Shown in pieces: positions 45,801-60,800 of a stretch of 64,000 bases of DNA (position 1 is the stretch's first letter; each line of letters starts with the position of its first letter). Made by a program: the position numbers and the translations under genes. The DNA comes from Lactobacillus sp. Sy-1 (GTDB lineage Bacteria; Bacillota; Bacilli; Lactobacillales; Lactobacillaceae), in NCBI RefSeq assembly GCF_019303535.1, contig NZ_JACCIU010000002.1, positions 372,001 to 436,000 on the forward strand, written 5' to 3'. The notes beneath the pieces were generated by a model. It saw nothing but the letters and a program-made list of their open reading frames with translations. It was not told where the DNA came from and did no database searches.

Positions 45801-48800
45801 AAGCAGCTTGGTTGAACGTAGCAGCTTGAACAGAGGCACTTTGCGCAACCGTATTTGCGGATTGTGCCTGTTGATTAGCACTTGAAACCACCGAACTAAT
45901 TGCATTTGCAGTTGAAAACGCGGAGCTAGCAGCCGAGGATGCGTTAATAATTGCACCATTACTGGAATATGAAAGCGCTAGTGAAGCAATTACACTATTA
46001 TCCATTGCAACAGAGCTTAAATCACTATTAATGGTTTCAATATTAACAACTGCAATTGAAGATTGAGTATTAGCATCAGCAACCAATGAGTTCAAAGCCG
46101 AACTGTTAGTAACAACTGCTGATTGAACAGTGGCATTCGAAGCAATAATTGAATTAGCACTATTGACCTCAGAAGTTTGAATTAATGCAGCCTGCTTAGC
46201 AGCGCCATCAGCATTGGAAGCAACAAAGCTAGCTTCATCGATTGCCTTCAACGTTGCAGCAATGTAGTTATTTGCGGATTCAACAGTTGAATTCATTGCA
46301 ATTACGATTGATGCGTACGAACTAGCTGATTGAGCATTTAAGCTTGCTGCTTGGGCTTGGCTAGTCGCAACCTGATTCAATGAATCAGCCAGCGAAACTT
46401 GGCCTAACTGTGCCGCGCTGGCAGCATTAATTGCGTTGCTAACCGCTAATCCTGCAGCAGCACTCGCCGCTTGGGTAGCACCACTAGCCTGACTGGCCGC
46501 ATTAGAAGCAGCCACGCTGGCTAATTGGGCCGCGCTATTAACATTTGAAATGTCAGAAAAAGCGGAGCTTGCGATTGAGAACGTATCGTTAGTAACATTA
46601 TTATTTCCGGCAATGACGGCATTACTTGGGTTCTTTGCTAATAATGAAGCTACTTCTTGAGATTGAATTGCGATTACGCTACTCATGCTGGCAGCTTGGC
46701 TAGTTAACTGCTCGTTGACAACGACTACCGAACTAGCTGACGAGTTATTGGTGCTAGCCCCCTGACTTGCTAATGAACTAACGGAACTAGCTAATGAAGC
46801 GGTATTAGAAGCTGACTGGGCACTATTAACTTCAGCATCCTGTCTTAAAGCAGCACTAGTAGCAATTTCGAGAGCATTCGATGCAGCTAAACTGGCAGCG
46901 CTAACGGTTGTTAAATCTGAATCAAGATTTGCATTTGCAGCAGATAACGAAGCATTCAAACCATTAACGATTGCCATGTAGCTACCCGCCAGACTAGCCT
47001 GCTTGCTAGCTAAACTAGCACTGGAGGAAGCCTTTTGGTTAAACGAATCTGCGATTGCAGAGTTCCCCATCTGGGCAGCAATAATAGCATTCGAAGCTGC
47101 AATTGAAGCGTTGCCGGCGTTAACACTAGCTGTTGATTCGGCAGCATTTATCAAAGGAGCAACTCGTTTGGCACTTGTAGCTAACGACTGAGCATAAATA
47201 CTATTTAAGGTTGCATTACTAAGCGCTGATTGGGCACTACTTTCAGCTCCGGTAATTACGCTAGCCGCCGAAATAATGGTAGCGTTACTTGGGTGCTTAG
47301 CGATAATCGATTGCAAAGCGTTACTTCTGGCTTCAATCTGTTGACTATTCATAATTGCCTGAGAATTATTACCATTGATATCATTAACATTAGAAGCAAT
47401 GGCAACACTAGCGGAACTAGCACTGAAACTAGCATTCGACGCGTCCATAGATGCAGTTGCAGCATTGCTACTATAACTGTTAGCCGCACTTACTTGATCA
47501 TCTTCAACCATTGCTGCCACACTAGCCGTACTTAACAGACTGCTTATGCTAAGCATTGCCTGTGAAACAACATTTGCATCATCGGCAACGCGACTATTCG
47601 CAGAGCTAACTAGCTGGCTCACTTCGGCAGCACTGGTTGCATTAATGCCAGCAACAATTGCATTAGAACTAGCTAAGCTAGCATTTATTGATGCTTTGAC
47701 ATTGAACGAATCAGCAGTGGATGAATTTCCTAATCTAGCAGCACTCGCTGCATTAGATGCAGCTGTTGATGCATTGGTAAATGCAGATTGAGCAGCAGCA
47801 TTGGCACTACTGGTTCGAGCATTATAAGACTGCACTAAACCATTTGCAGACTGAGCTTGCGAATTTGCCATTACCGCATCAGTGGCTGCTGAACTAATGC
47901 TGATTGCAATCTGACTTGCAGCACTGGATGCGGATAAAATAGCTGCATTACTGGTATGACTGTTTAGAAGGGAGTTAATTATCTTTACGTCAGTTTCAAT
48001 TGCCTGTTGATTGGTAATTGCCTGACTGTTGAATCCACTAGCGCTATCAGCAATGGCTTGGGCGTTAGTTCCAACAGCGCTGGCAGAGGAACTGTAAGTG
48101 TCCGCTTGACTATTCGCTGAACTAGCAATGTTAGTTTCAAAACTAGCCTTGCTAACCTCTGAATTTTCCACACTAGCAGCAACAGATGCAGTGGCATACG
48201 CTGATGAAGCAGTGGATGCAAGCGTGTTAATGCTACTCCCCATTCCACTCATTTGTTGACTAGCGTTCGCAATTGCAGAATTAGCAGCAACTGCATTGGC
48301 TGCATACGAACTAGCTAAGCTAGCATAGGTTTCAACGTTTGCGGTTTTAATACTAGCATCGCTGTAAAGTGATTCCGCTAATGATAGGTTTCCAGATTTA
48401 GCTGCAGCTGCAGCACTGTTAGCATCAGCAATAGCACTCGTGGTAATTGATTGGGCACTGTTACTGGCAACGCTTGTTAAAGCAGCCGCTTTAGCAGCGT
48501 CACTACCAGCAGATTTAATAATCTCATTGTTCCCACTAACTAACGCTAAATCAGCATTTGTCGATTTAGCAGTGTTACTTAGAATTACATTTGCTGAACT
48601 AATAACGGTATTGGAAGCATGGCTATTTAAAATAGTAGCCCCAGCATTAGCGTTAGAAATAATTTGACCAGCAGCAGCCTGAACTTGACTATCAATATCC
48701 TTTGCGGATTGGAAATTAATGGCTGCCCCAGAAGCAGCATTTTCTGCAACTTCGCTGGCAGTCGTGGTGCTAGCTGCAGCAGAATTAGCTGCCGTAACTA

Positions 48801-51800
48801 AGTTGTTCGCATCACTGATAATTTGATCTTCCAGACTAGCAGCTGAAATTGCAGTTGATTGCGCACTCGCAGCTAAACTCAGTTGCGAATGCATTGTTGA
48901 TTGAGCAGCATTAGCTGTTTGGTTAGCGGAATTAATGACGTCAGAGAGGGACTGAATCCCATTTGCAATCGAACTGGCGCTATTTTTATAGCTATCAGCT
49001 GCTGATGCAGCACTACTAGCAACACTGTTAAATTGGGCAGCTGCTGAATCACCAACTTTGGCTGCACTAATTGCGGCTTCCGCGTTGCTAGTTGCAATTG
49101 CGTTTTCAGACTGAATGGCTGAATTAACGGTTGCTAAACCATTCGAAGCCGATTGGATACTGGTAAATGCCTGTTGTGCTGTCGAGTTAGCAGCGGAAAC
49201 TAGTGAATTAGCCGTGCTAGCGCTCCCAACGGCAGCAAGCGCAGTACTGTTAGCACTAATGATAATTGAATTATCAGAATGACTAGCTAAAACGCTAGTG
49301 GCAGTTGATTGCAAGTTAATCACTTGTTGATTATCATTCACAACTTGGCTGGCTACATCGCTAAGGCTAGTTACTAGCGGACCATTTAATGCATTGATGG
49401 TTGCAGCCCCGCTTGTAATTTCGTTTCCAGTGACAACAGCATTAGAAGCCATTGATTCAGTTGATTTAGCACTAGTAATTGCTTGGGATTCAACAATGGT
49501 CGCAGATTGAGCAGTCGAAAGGGCACTGGAAGCAAGTTGACTAGCAGCACTCACTGAATCAGTCAGGGTTTGCATCTGATCATTCAATCCAGTTGCCGCT
49601 GAGCTAAGGGTCCTAATTTTACCACTATCTGAGTTAGCAGCATCAACTAAGCTAGCATTATTATTAGCAATCGATTGAGCCCGACTGTTTAAGCTGGCTG
49701 CATTCGACTGATCACCAATCACTGCGGCACTCGTTGCAGCACTAATGAGCCCAGCAACTAAAGATTCGTTTTGCTTAACGGCCGAAGCATTCATATTAAG
49801 GTTAGCATTATTTACAATTACCGCACTATTGATCAACTGGGCACTAGCGTCTAACGGAACAGCTGTCTTTGCAGCCGAAGAAGCAGTGATAAACGCATTG
49901 GTAGCCGCTGAATTGGCAGCTGAAATAACAGCATTGCTTGGATTCTGGATTAAGATATCCTTAGTAGCCCTAGAATCAGTGGCAATCGCATTCGATTGGG
50001 ACCCAATTTGACTGGCTAAGGCAGCGTTACTACTGGTAACGATAGCAGTTTGCGATGCATCCAAATTAGCAGCAGTAGCAAGCACACTAATTGAACTAGC
50101 TGCTTGGCTAGCCGCACTCTTAATCGCACTCGCACTCGCAATTAGACTATTTTGAGCACTAACCGCTGCATTAGCTGTTGCCAGTGCACTTGAAGCCGCT
50201 GCATTAGCGGCATCCGCACTGCTAATTGCACTTGTCATTTGAACGTTCGCCGAATTAATGATTGCATTATCCTTATCAATATCGCTAGCATACGAATTAG
50301 CTAGACTAGCTGAAACAGCAGCGCTAGCAGCATAGTTAAAGGCAGTTGTATTGAAATCATTAGCGGCGGATGCATTTCCGGCTTTGGCGGCACTAATAGC
50401 ATTCGATGCATTGGAGGTAGCTAATTGGGCGTTAGAGTTAGTTGCCACACTATCTAAACTAGCCGCATTATACGCTGATTGAGCACTCCTTAATGCAAGT
50501 TGGGCAGCAGCACTGGCTGCAGATGCAATTGAATATGCAGCACTCGCCTGACTGGAAGCAGTAACCGCAGTTCTTTCGGCAGCGGTCACATCCTGGTTAA
50601 CGGAATACGAGGGGTTACTATTAATGCTAGCAACAATTATTGCATTACTATTAACAGCACTTTGATCAGCAATTACCGAACCAATCCCTCCACTAATGCT
50701 TTGGACATTGTTAATTGCCTGCTTATTAGTGTTACCTGCGGAACTAGCTGCTGAGCTAGCCACACTATTTGCAATTGATGCGGTTGCGGAAGTCACATTG
50801 GAGCTACTATTGGCATTGTTTTCAACTACGGCAGCGGATATCGCTTGTGACGCAGCATTAGATGCCGCTAACGATGCGGTACTCCCTAAATCGGCATCGC
50901 TTGATGCCCGTAAGTTAGCGGACGAAGCGCTTCCAGCATATGAAGTTGCTTGGCTAGCATAACTGCTTACCAAGATAGCGGAAGAATTTGCTAAACTAGC
51001 CAGCGTTTGAGCCTGACTGTTCAATGAATATGCATTTGCCGACTGCCCCAATTGGGCAGCGACAACCGCTTGACTTGCAACTAGCGATGCTTGATTAGCA
51101 TTGGAAATTCCTAAGTTATTAGCCTGAGCAGCTTCATCAGCTAAACTTTGAGCCTGACTGGCCGCTGACTTAGCTTGGGAACTAGCAATTTGGGCATCCG
51201 CTAACGCTGAATTAACGATTGTGGTTTGTGAAGCTGCGGTTGCAGCAGCGCTAGCAATCGTTTCGTTACTTGGGTAGTTAGAGGCCAGGGAGCTAATTAA
51301 GTTGCTGTCACTATTAATTTGCACCTTATTTAAACTAGTCTGGGTCGTCCATTTTCCGGCACTTTGGTTAGAATCGGTAGCTTGACTATTTTGAGCACTA
51401 ACCGTACTGCTGGCAAGGTTCCCCGCACTAATGGCGTTTACAGCGTTATTCGAAGTGGCACTTGCAGTGTTAATTGCATTTAATTGGGCGCTGGATGCTG
51501 ATTGAGCAACGGAGCTTGCTAGTGAAATTCCACTAGCAGCAGCGGTGACAACTGCATTGTAGCTATTCGCTTGACTGATTGCATTCCTTTGAATTAAAGC
51601 AGTGCTTGATAACGCAGTGGAAGCACTGGCAACCGCATTCGCAGCGGAGGAAGCGGCAGTGCTTGCTACTAATGCATCGCTGTTAAATTGATTGGCGTCC
51701 GAAACGTCCCCAGCATTTGCAGCACTAACCGCACTTGATGCATTTTCTGATGCTAAGCGCGCTTGTTGACTAGCTAGTTGATTGGCAGCACTAGCAGCAT

Positions 51801-54800
51801 CAGTCAAACTAGCGGTAGTCGATTGCATAGATTGAACGATTGAATTTGCACTGCTTTCGTTTGCCGAAGCCACCTTAGCACCACTAGCTAAAATTGAAGC
51901 GGAGTGAGCTGCACTGTTAATGACAGCATTACTTGGGGCACTAGATTGAAGCCCCGCAATCGCACTATTAGATTGGCGCAATTGATTATAAGTGCCACTA
52001 GTAGCTTGATTCAAACTATTTGCAGCAGCAGCTGCGGAAGCCATTTGATTGCTTTGGGTAGTTGCACTTTGGTTGGTTTGGCTAGCATTGACACTCGTTT
52101 TGGATGCGCTAACGGAAGTTGCATCCGCTAATGATACCGCACTATCTTGAACACTTGCAGCTGATTGAGCAGCATTACGTGCGGATGTAACACTAGCAGT
52201 GGCAGTATTCACTAATGCAGCGTCAGATTTAACCCGATTATATGCAGATTGAACAATCGCATTAAATTCTGCAACTGACTGCGCATTTGCGGAAACCTGT
52301 CCTGCAAATACACTAGCAGCTGAAGCAGCGGCCGCCGCCTGGCTATTAAGCGTAACGGCAGCACTAGCATTCCCCGCGGTAGCTGCACTAATGGCTTCAG
52401 TAGCAATGGAAATTGCACTTGCTGCATTCGCAATCGCATTTGAATTTGCAATCGCGGCCGCCGTCGATGCCGAATCGGCACTGGACTGCGCAGCATTGGC
52501 TGATTGGTTGGCACCACTAGCATCATCCGCAACAGAACTAATGAATGATTGTTCCGCATTCGCAGCGCTTAATTCAGCTTGAATCATAGTATTATCAGAA
52601 TGGCTAGCTAGGATTACCGCAATGCTAGCTTGATCACTAGCTGCTTGGGCACTCGCTGAAGCAACCACGTTGATTACTGAGCTAGTATTATCATTAGCTA
52701 CCGTTGCTTGTGCACCTAAACTGCTAGCCACTAGTGACTGGGCGAGTGCATCGGATGAAGCAAGCACAGCTACACTGGTCATTGAACTAGCACTGGCAAT
52801 TGCTTGATCCTGAACACTGGCTGCAGATTGAGCAGTGGTCTTAGCGTTCGATGCAGTAATCGCGGCCTGGGATGCAGTATTAAAAGCACTTGAAATCGAG
52901 CTATTAATTGAAATGATTTGACTAGCGTATGCACTAACGCTACTTGCATATTGGCTGGCAAGATTAGCAGCAGCCCCGGCATTTTGAGCTTGACTTTGTG
53001 CCACATTATTCAAACTATCAGCAACTGATGAATTCCCTAATTGAGCTTCAATCGTTGCCTGAGCCGCATTGCTAGCTGCTAACGTCGCGTTATTCTGAGC
53101 AACCGAATTAGCAGAGCTATTTTGCAGCATGGCAGCTTGAGCACTATTTTTAATCGTTTGGGCTACAGTGGATGCAGATGCAGCAGTTGATAGGGCTAAA
53201 CTAGCCGTATTTACCGCCGAACTTGCACTTTGTTTAGCAGCAATGATTACTGCGTTACTAGAATGGTTAAAAAGTTCAGCATCCACTGCAATTGAATCGT
53301 TAAGCGCGGTGCCTTGCGCACTAGTTAATTGACTAGTGACCACAGAAACGTTATTAGCAGCACTAACAGCTTGGCTATTTGAAGCGCTCGCCGAATTCAT
53401 GGCACCGTTAGCACTCGCTGAATTGGCACTCGCTTGATCAACACTGTAACTAGCAGACTTAACTTCAGCATCCTGAACGTTAGCAGCAGTTGTTGCAGCC
53501 ACTTGAGCACTATTGGCAGCTGCATTAGCAGCGTTAATGATTACCGCTGCACTAGCAATTTGGGAGTTAGCAACTGAAACCTGTGCATTATATTTATCAA
53601 CATCAAGCGCAGCTAACTTAGCATTATCGGCAGCTGACTTAGCGTTTGCCATTGTCACTGCAGCCTGGCTGTTGAATGTTTCGGCATCGCTTGTACTGCC
53701 GACTACAGCAGCTGATTTAGCCTTTGCAATTAAATCATTAGCAACAATCGTATCACTTTGGGCTAACGAATTATTGGCAACTACCGAATCATTAGCAACG
53801 CTTGCGGAACTATTCGCTAATTGAGCAGCTGCATTTTGTTGACTGGCAACGCTAATTGCTGAATTGGCACTGGTAATAGCAGCATTAGCAGTCGCTAACG
53901 CTGATTGAATAGCCGTATTACTTGGGTGAGTCGATAACGATTGTTTAATAACGGTAGCTGCACTAGTAACTGAATCGTTAACTGATTCAACTTGGGTAAG
54001 CGCTGTGGTTGCTGAAGAAGCAAGTTCGACAACACTATTATTAACCATCCCTGCTGACTGTTGAACGGTATTACCAGAACTAGCAATCGTTTGCGTGGCA
54101 CTATTGATTGAATCAGCACTACTGATTGCCTGGTCTTGCACACTAGCAGCAGACTGGGCAACGCTATTTTGTTGACTAGCGGTACTCATGGCTGAGCTAA
54201 CTTGAGTCAACGCATCGTTTGCGGAACTAAGGGCCGCATTGGCAGCATCGCTATCCGCTGCAACAGCGATTGAATTATCCTTAGCAGCCGCAGCATATGA
54301 ACTAGCTACTGAAGCCGCTACTGAGGCCTGAGCATTGGCATTAGCTGCGGCGGCTTCACTGCCAAGACTGGCATACGATTTAGCAATATTAGCATAGCTA
54401 CTTGCTACCGTGGCCGCAGAACTAGCACCAGCCGCATTAATGACTGCTAGTGAAGCTGCGCTAGCTGCATTTTGACTATTAATTTGAGCCTGGGTAGTTG
54501 CACTATCAGCAACCACACTTGCAGACTGAGCTGCAACTAGTGCTTGACTAGCACTAGCGACGGCTACTTGAATAACCCCGTTACTTGCGTGACTGGATAG
54601 GGCCGCATTGGCAGCATTAACGGCTGCACTAGCACGATTAGTTTCATTAGCTGCATTCCTAATCACCACTGTTGCTTGGGATACAGCAGAAGTAACGGAA
54701 TTAAGACTAGTTGAATTACTCTGTACTACTGCCGCTGCCTCATTAGAAGCAGTCACGGCGCTATTAGTAGCCGCATTAGCGCTGGCAATTGCAAGGCTTT

Positions 54801-57800
54801 CAGCACTTGAGGCTGATTGCGCCGCACTGTTTGCACTTGAAGCAGCTAAAATCACGCTCTCAATTAAGATTTCGTTTTGCGCCGCACCGTCAGCAGCCAT
54901 TGAAGCAGTTTCAGCATAACTAGAGATGGCAAGGTTGGCACTGTTAACCGCACTAGCCGCACTAGATGCAGTTGATGCCTCTTCTGAAGCAGTGGAGTTC
55001 ACTGAAGAAGCTACCTTAGCACTCCCCTCCTCAGCATAAGAACTAGCAAGTATTGCATTACTGATTGCTAAGGCGGCATAGCTTTGTGCAACTGAACTAG
55101 CAGCAATTGCGACTGAATACACTGATGATGCTAAGCTGTTAGCCGTCTGTGCCTGTTGGTTAGCAACCGATGCTGACGAATTTAATCCGCTCGCAACAAC
55201 GGAAGCCGATGTAACAATGACTGCAGCACTTTGAATAATCGCGTTACTTGGGTTATTACTGAGCGCTACACTAGTTGAGCCATTAAAATCAGCAATGCTT
55301 GAATTTCCGTTTGAAGTGAGCACCGTTGATGAGTTAGCAGCGGAAGCATACTGGGATGCAATATCATTGAATGCTTCAGCAGCGGTAATTGTGTTCGTTG
55401 CATTTGAGACCGCACTATTAGCACTGTTTGAAGTAACCACTGCAGAGTAGGATCCTAAACTCCCCTCGTATGAAGCAATCTGAGCACCATAGTTATAACT
55501 AGAAGCTAGCGAAGCCGCAATGGAGGCGTTGGATTCAGCAATCGAAGCCCGCACGGAAGCGGAAGCAGCGGTTGAAGCAAATATGGACGCTTGTTGAGCA
55601 GCCGATGAAGTGCTGCTTGCTGAATCGTTAGCAACCGTTGCATAACTACTTGCCAGAACGTTAGCTGCAGAAGCCGCACTATAATTTCCAGCATACGCAT
55701 AACTACTTGCTAAGGAGGCCTTATCAGAAGCACTAGTAACAGCTTGACTAACCGCTTGGCTAAGGGCAATAGCAACGCTTGAAGCAGATTTTGCAGCCAC
55801 ATTGGCATCACTAGCTTGACTATTTGCAATGGATGCATCAGATTTAGCGGAGCTAGCTAATACTTCCGCTGATTGGGCTAGGGCCACCGTGGTTTGGATT
55901 ACCTTATTAGCTTCATTAGAGCCCAGTACCGCCATTGCCGATTGCCATTGATTATAAGCATTGTTGTTATAGCTACCGGCTAAACTAGTGGATTCACTGG
56001 TCTGGCTAGTAAACTTATCCGCATCAGTCGAATAACTACCAGCGCTGGCTGCTGCGATTGAAGCAGCCCGATTTGCTCCTTCTGCAAATGAATTGGTTGA
56101 ACTAGCACTAGCAATTTCTGCAGATTCAAGAATCGTGGCTGATGAAACAATTGAGCCCGCAATGGAAATCTGACTGGCGGCTGAGTTAGCAACACTAAGG
56201 GCACTAGCCGCATTACTAGCCGCTTGAGCAGCTTGACTAGCTGCACTTTGCGCGGTTGAACTAGCAATCGAAGCGTCTTTAATGGCGGCATTTGCTTCAT
56301 TGGCGGCAGAAACAGCAGTGCTAGCAGCAGTGCTGGCCGCATCACTATCACCTGCAACCGATGCAGATTGAACTAAACTATTGGCTCGACTTTCTACCTG
56401 ATTAGCAACTGAAGCTGCTGTACTTGCAGTGTTAGCCGAGCTAATGGCTGACTGGACAGCTTTAACTGCTGAATCCGCCACGCTAATTTGGGCAATCGCA
56501 TCTGAATTAGCCTGACTAGCAGCTATAGCTTGAGTCGCTGCCGTACTAGTAGCGGAACTAATTACCGCATTTTGTGAGTGACTGTCTGCAAGGGACGAAA
56601 TGACACTATTGGTCTGTGACACTTGGCTAGCAACCACACTAGTGGCAACTGCATTAGATTTAACGACTCCAGAATTACTATCAGTGGCATTACTATTGTT
56701 AATAATGCCCGCACTGTTTGCATTAACCCCACTGGTATCAGAGGTAGCGGTCGCACTCGCTGAACTAGCTAAGCTTACCGAACTATCAATTGCACTTCTG
56801 ATTGCTGAATTTGCGGTATTCGCTGCAGATTGAGCAACACTGACTGCACTTGAAATTGTGGCCTGATCAGCAGCGACCATTGAAGCAGCGACGGAACCAG
56901 CCGTTAGTGCTGCATTTGCAATTGATGTTTGTTGGGCAACCAATTCTGAATTGGATTCAGCTGTTGACATTGCACTCATTGCAATAGCGGCTGCGGTGGA
57001 TGCAGTTGCTGAATCGCCATTGTTCGCAGCAGAGGAAGCAGCTAATGCAGCACTCGCCGCAGTCGAATTAGCAACACTAGCAGCGACAGAAGCAACTGTG
57101 GCAGTGCTACTTGCCTTAGCTAAAGATGATTGAGCAACTACTACAGCTGATGCCTGCGCCTGCTGGTCGGCGAGCTTAGATTGAATTGCAGCACTAGCTG
57201 AACTAACCACGCTGGTGGCAGAACTAACGGCTGAATTATCAGCATTACGATTATTTAGACTACTAATAATACTAGTGGCAATGCTGATGGAATTAGCATT
57301 GCTTATGGTTGCAATATTCACGCTAGTAACGGTTGCTGAATTAGCGTTCACTGTATTCCCAGCACTAGAAACGGTGTTAGAACCACTGCCAACGGATTGA
57401 TTATATTGCCCCGCTTTTTGGCTTGCGGAACTAGCAACCACCGCATTGGAAATTGCATCAGCGGTTTGAATGGCAACTTGGTTAGCAGAACCGGCAACCA
57501 CAGCAATCGAACTAACGGTAACTAGATCCAGTTGAGCGGTGCTAGCAGCATTTGAAGCCACGCTAGTTGCTGATTGGGCAGTCGCACTAGCAGTTTGCGC
57601 ATCGACAATTGCTGAGTTAGCAACTTTAACAGCTGAACTCGCCAGTGAAGCAGCGGTACTGGCGGCTGCACTATTAATTGCCACACTTGCTGACTGGGCA
57701 ATAATCATTTGCGCATCCGCAACGCTCATCGCTGAACTGGCTAACGATAATGCGTTAGCTGCACTTTGACTTGCCACAGATGCGGATGCACTGGCATTTG

Positions 57801-60800
57801 TGGCAATCTTAACTTGATTAGTAGCATCTGTACTAACCTGAACAGCAGCGCTATTCGCCGAGTTAACAACTGAATTAACACTACTAATTTGGGCATTGGC
57901 CGAGTATTGACTAGCAATACTGTTTGTAGCTGATAAATCAGCCTGGATTTGGGTAACAATTGAAGCACCCTGTGAAGAACGCTCAGTAGTGTCGCTAACA
58001 AACGAATTGGTGTTGATGCCAGCGGAAACAACCTCATTATTAATTGAATTAACGAGTCCATTAGCAGTGGACGTAGCAACTACAGCAGAACTAGCAACGC
58101 TATTGGCAATTGATAATCCGCTGTGAATTGCGGAGGTTGCATCTGAAGCGGCCCCGCTAGCATTAATTGCAGCACTGGTAACTGCACTTTGGGCAGCATT
58201 AATAGAATCAACCGCAGCACTAGCTTCCCTTGATTGTTCAGTTGCAATTGATGATTGTGTCATTGCACTAGTAAGGGCATTCGCTGCACTTTGACTCGCT
58301 GCCGATGCAATTGCAGCATCACTTTGAACCGCATCTAAGTCGCCATTATTAGCATCCACTTGGGCTGCTGATGCAGCAGAACTGGCTACTGAGTTGGCGG
58401 TGGATGCAATTGACTCGTACTGACTAGCACTTAAGCTAGCAAGCACCATCGTTGAACTAGCAATTGCTGCAATCGATGCTTGTTGGATAGCCGCATTCGA
58501 TGCAGAATTAGCAATTGAAACAGCAGCACTAATTACTGCATTGGCACTAGCAACAACTGGATTAGTAGCGTTATTAACGTTTAAGACCGCAATCGAATTC
58601 ATAGCACTAGTGACTGAAGCAGCATTGACGCTCACCGTACCCGTTACAGAATTAACCGCACTTGAATAACCGTTAACCGCATTCTGTGATGAAGTTACCG
58701 CCGTACTATTATTAATAACTGAACTATTCGCATCACTAGTTGCAACCGCTAAAGAATTAGCGGCACTAGCGATTGATTCAGCACTTACAATCGTTAACGC
58801 CACGGAAGCTGCTGATTGAGCAGTCGAATTAGAAGCACTGACAACGATCGCATCTGAATTAGTGGCATTTAAAGCAATGTTAATTGCAGTTGAGGCAGCT
58901 TGAATGGCAGCACTAGCTGAAGCTGCAGTACTATTAGCAGCACTAACCACTTCAGCGTCTGAGTTAGCAGCACTAGCAGCAGCACTGGCTCCCCCACTAT
59001 CAAGGTTATTAGCAGCGGCACTAAGTGCATTTAATTCATTGGCCACCTGGGTAGCGGCACTAGCAGCAGTTGATTGCGCAATCGAAGCGCTTGCACTGGC
59101 CGCTGTAACAATCGCCAGCTGTTGACTCGCTACCTGGGATTGATTAGCAGCATCTAAACTCCCCGCTGCAAGCGAGCTTACCGCAGCAGACGTAACCGTT
59201 ACTAGGCTGTTAGCCACAGCGTTATTACTGTAAGCTGATCGAACCGAATTAACTACTGATTGTGCGGTGTTGGCACTCCCTAATTCTGCGTTAATTTGAC
59301 TTTCAACACTTCCAATGGAGGTTACAGCACCATTGGCAGATTGAGCAGCCGAACTCATAAGATTAACGGTATTAGTAACCAACGAATTGTTGTTTTGGGC
59401 AGTGGTGGCCGCATTATCTGCAATAATGGTGGAACGATTAATTCCACTACTGATTGCAACTGAAGCAACAATGGCAGCTTTTTGCGCATTAGTAGCTGTA
59501 GTACTAAATTCATTGGTATTGGAAGTCGCTACCAACGCAGCGGCAGAACCATTCGCATTTGCTGAATTAACTGCTGTAGCTTGCGCACTAGCGTCTGCAA
59601 CTGCAGCCTGAGCAGCAGCTAATGCCGTGTTAGCAGTTGAGAGCGCACTAGCTGCCAGTGCTGAATCCCCAGCGTTAGCAGCTGAGACTGCAAAACTAGC
59701 AGCGCTATTAGCAATTGAGTTTTGGTAACTCACCGTTGAGGTATCGGCACTCACCTGAGCATTAGCTAAAGAAGCTGCAATGGAGGCAGCATTAGCAATT
59801 GATGACTGCTCAGTGGCACTTTGGACCGCGGTGATCGCCACACTCGATGCTGATTGAACCACGTTATTAGCACTAGCAACAAATACGTTATCAGCGTTAT
59901 AGCTAGCTAACGCTCCAATCGTAACCCCTGCGTTTGAAAATACTGCACTATTATTTTGAACGGTAGCACTAGCACTACTGGCCTGTGCGGAGTAAATATT
60001 CGCACTATTATTAGCACTGGATACGCTTACTGACGTTTGGTTAACGGATAGGTTGTATCCACTTGTCATGCTAGCAATTGAAACCGCATTACTTGCCGTC
60101 GAAGAAGCAATTGCCGTTTGTGATTCTTGATTAGCATAGGATTGAGCAATTACCACCGCTTGGCTTGCAATGATGTAATCACCATTTGCGGTCGTAATGG
60201 CAGCACTAACTTGATCAGCGGCACTTTGCGCCACTGCACTATTTGATTGGGCAACCGTAGCGGCACTTTGCGCAATTGATGCGTATGATAATGCAGCTGA
60301 GGCGGCTGAACTAGCGGCAATACTATCACCAGCAGCAGATGCTGAACTAGCAGCAACGCTTTGGGCGGCAGCCGAGTTAGCGGCTGCTTGGGCTGCTTGG
60401 GAATTAACAATCGCAATCGAATTTGCGGAACTAGCAACAGCACTAGCCGAGTTAGCAATTGATTGTTGGACATCGGCATTTACACTGGCGCTGTTAGCAA
60501 TCACTGTCACTGAACTAACGTGACTATAAGCAATGCTAATCGCACTATTTTGTGAACTTTGCAGTGCGACTGCACTTGCACTGCTGTTGATGGAGTTCGC
60601 TAAACTAGCCTGTTGACTGGCTTGCGTGCTATTACTTTGAACTAACGATGTATTACTAGTAATGCTATTGACGTTACTAGTGATTCCATTAGTGGCAGAA
60701 CCCGTAGCATTAGCGGCAATTGAAGCATCACTAGCGGCGCTACTTGCAGTGACACTAGCCGAGCTTAGCCCACTATCGATAGCGCTCTTAGCAGCACTAG

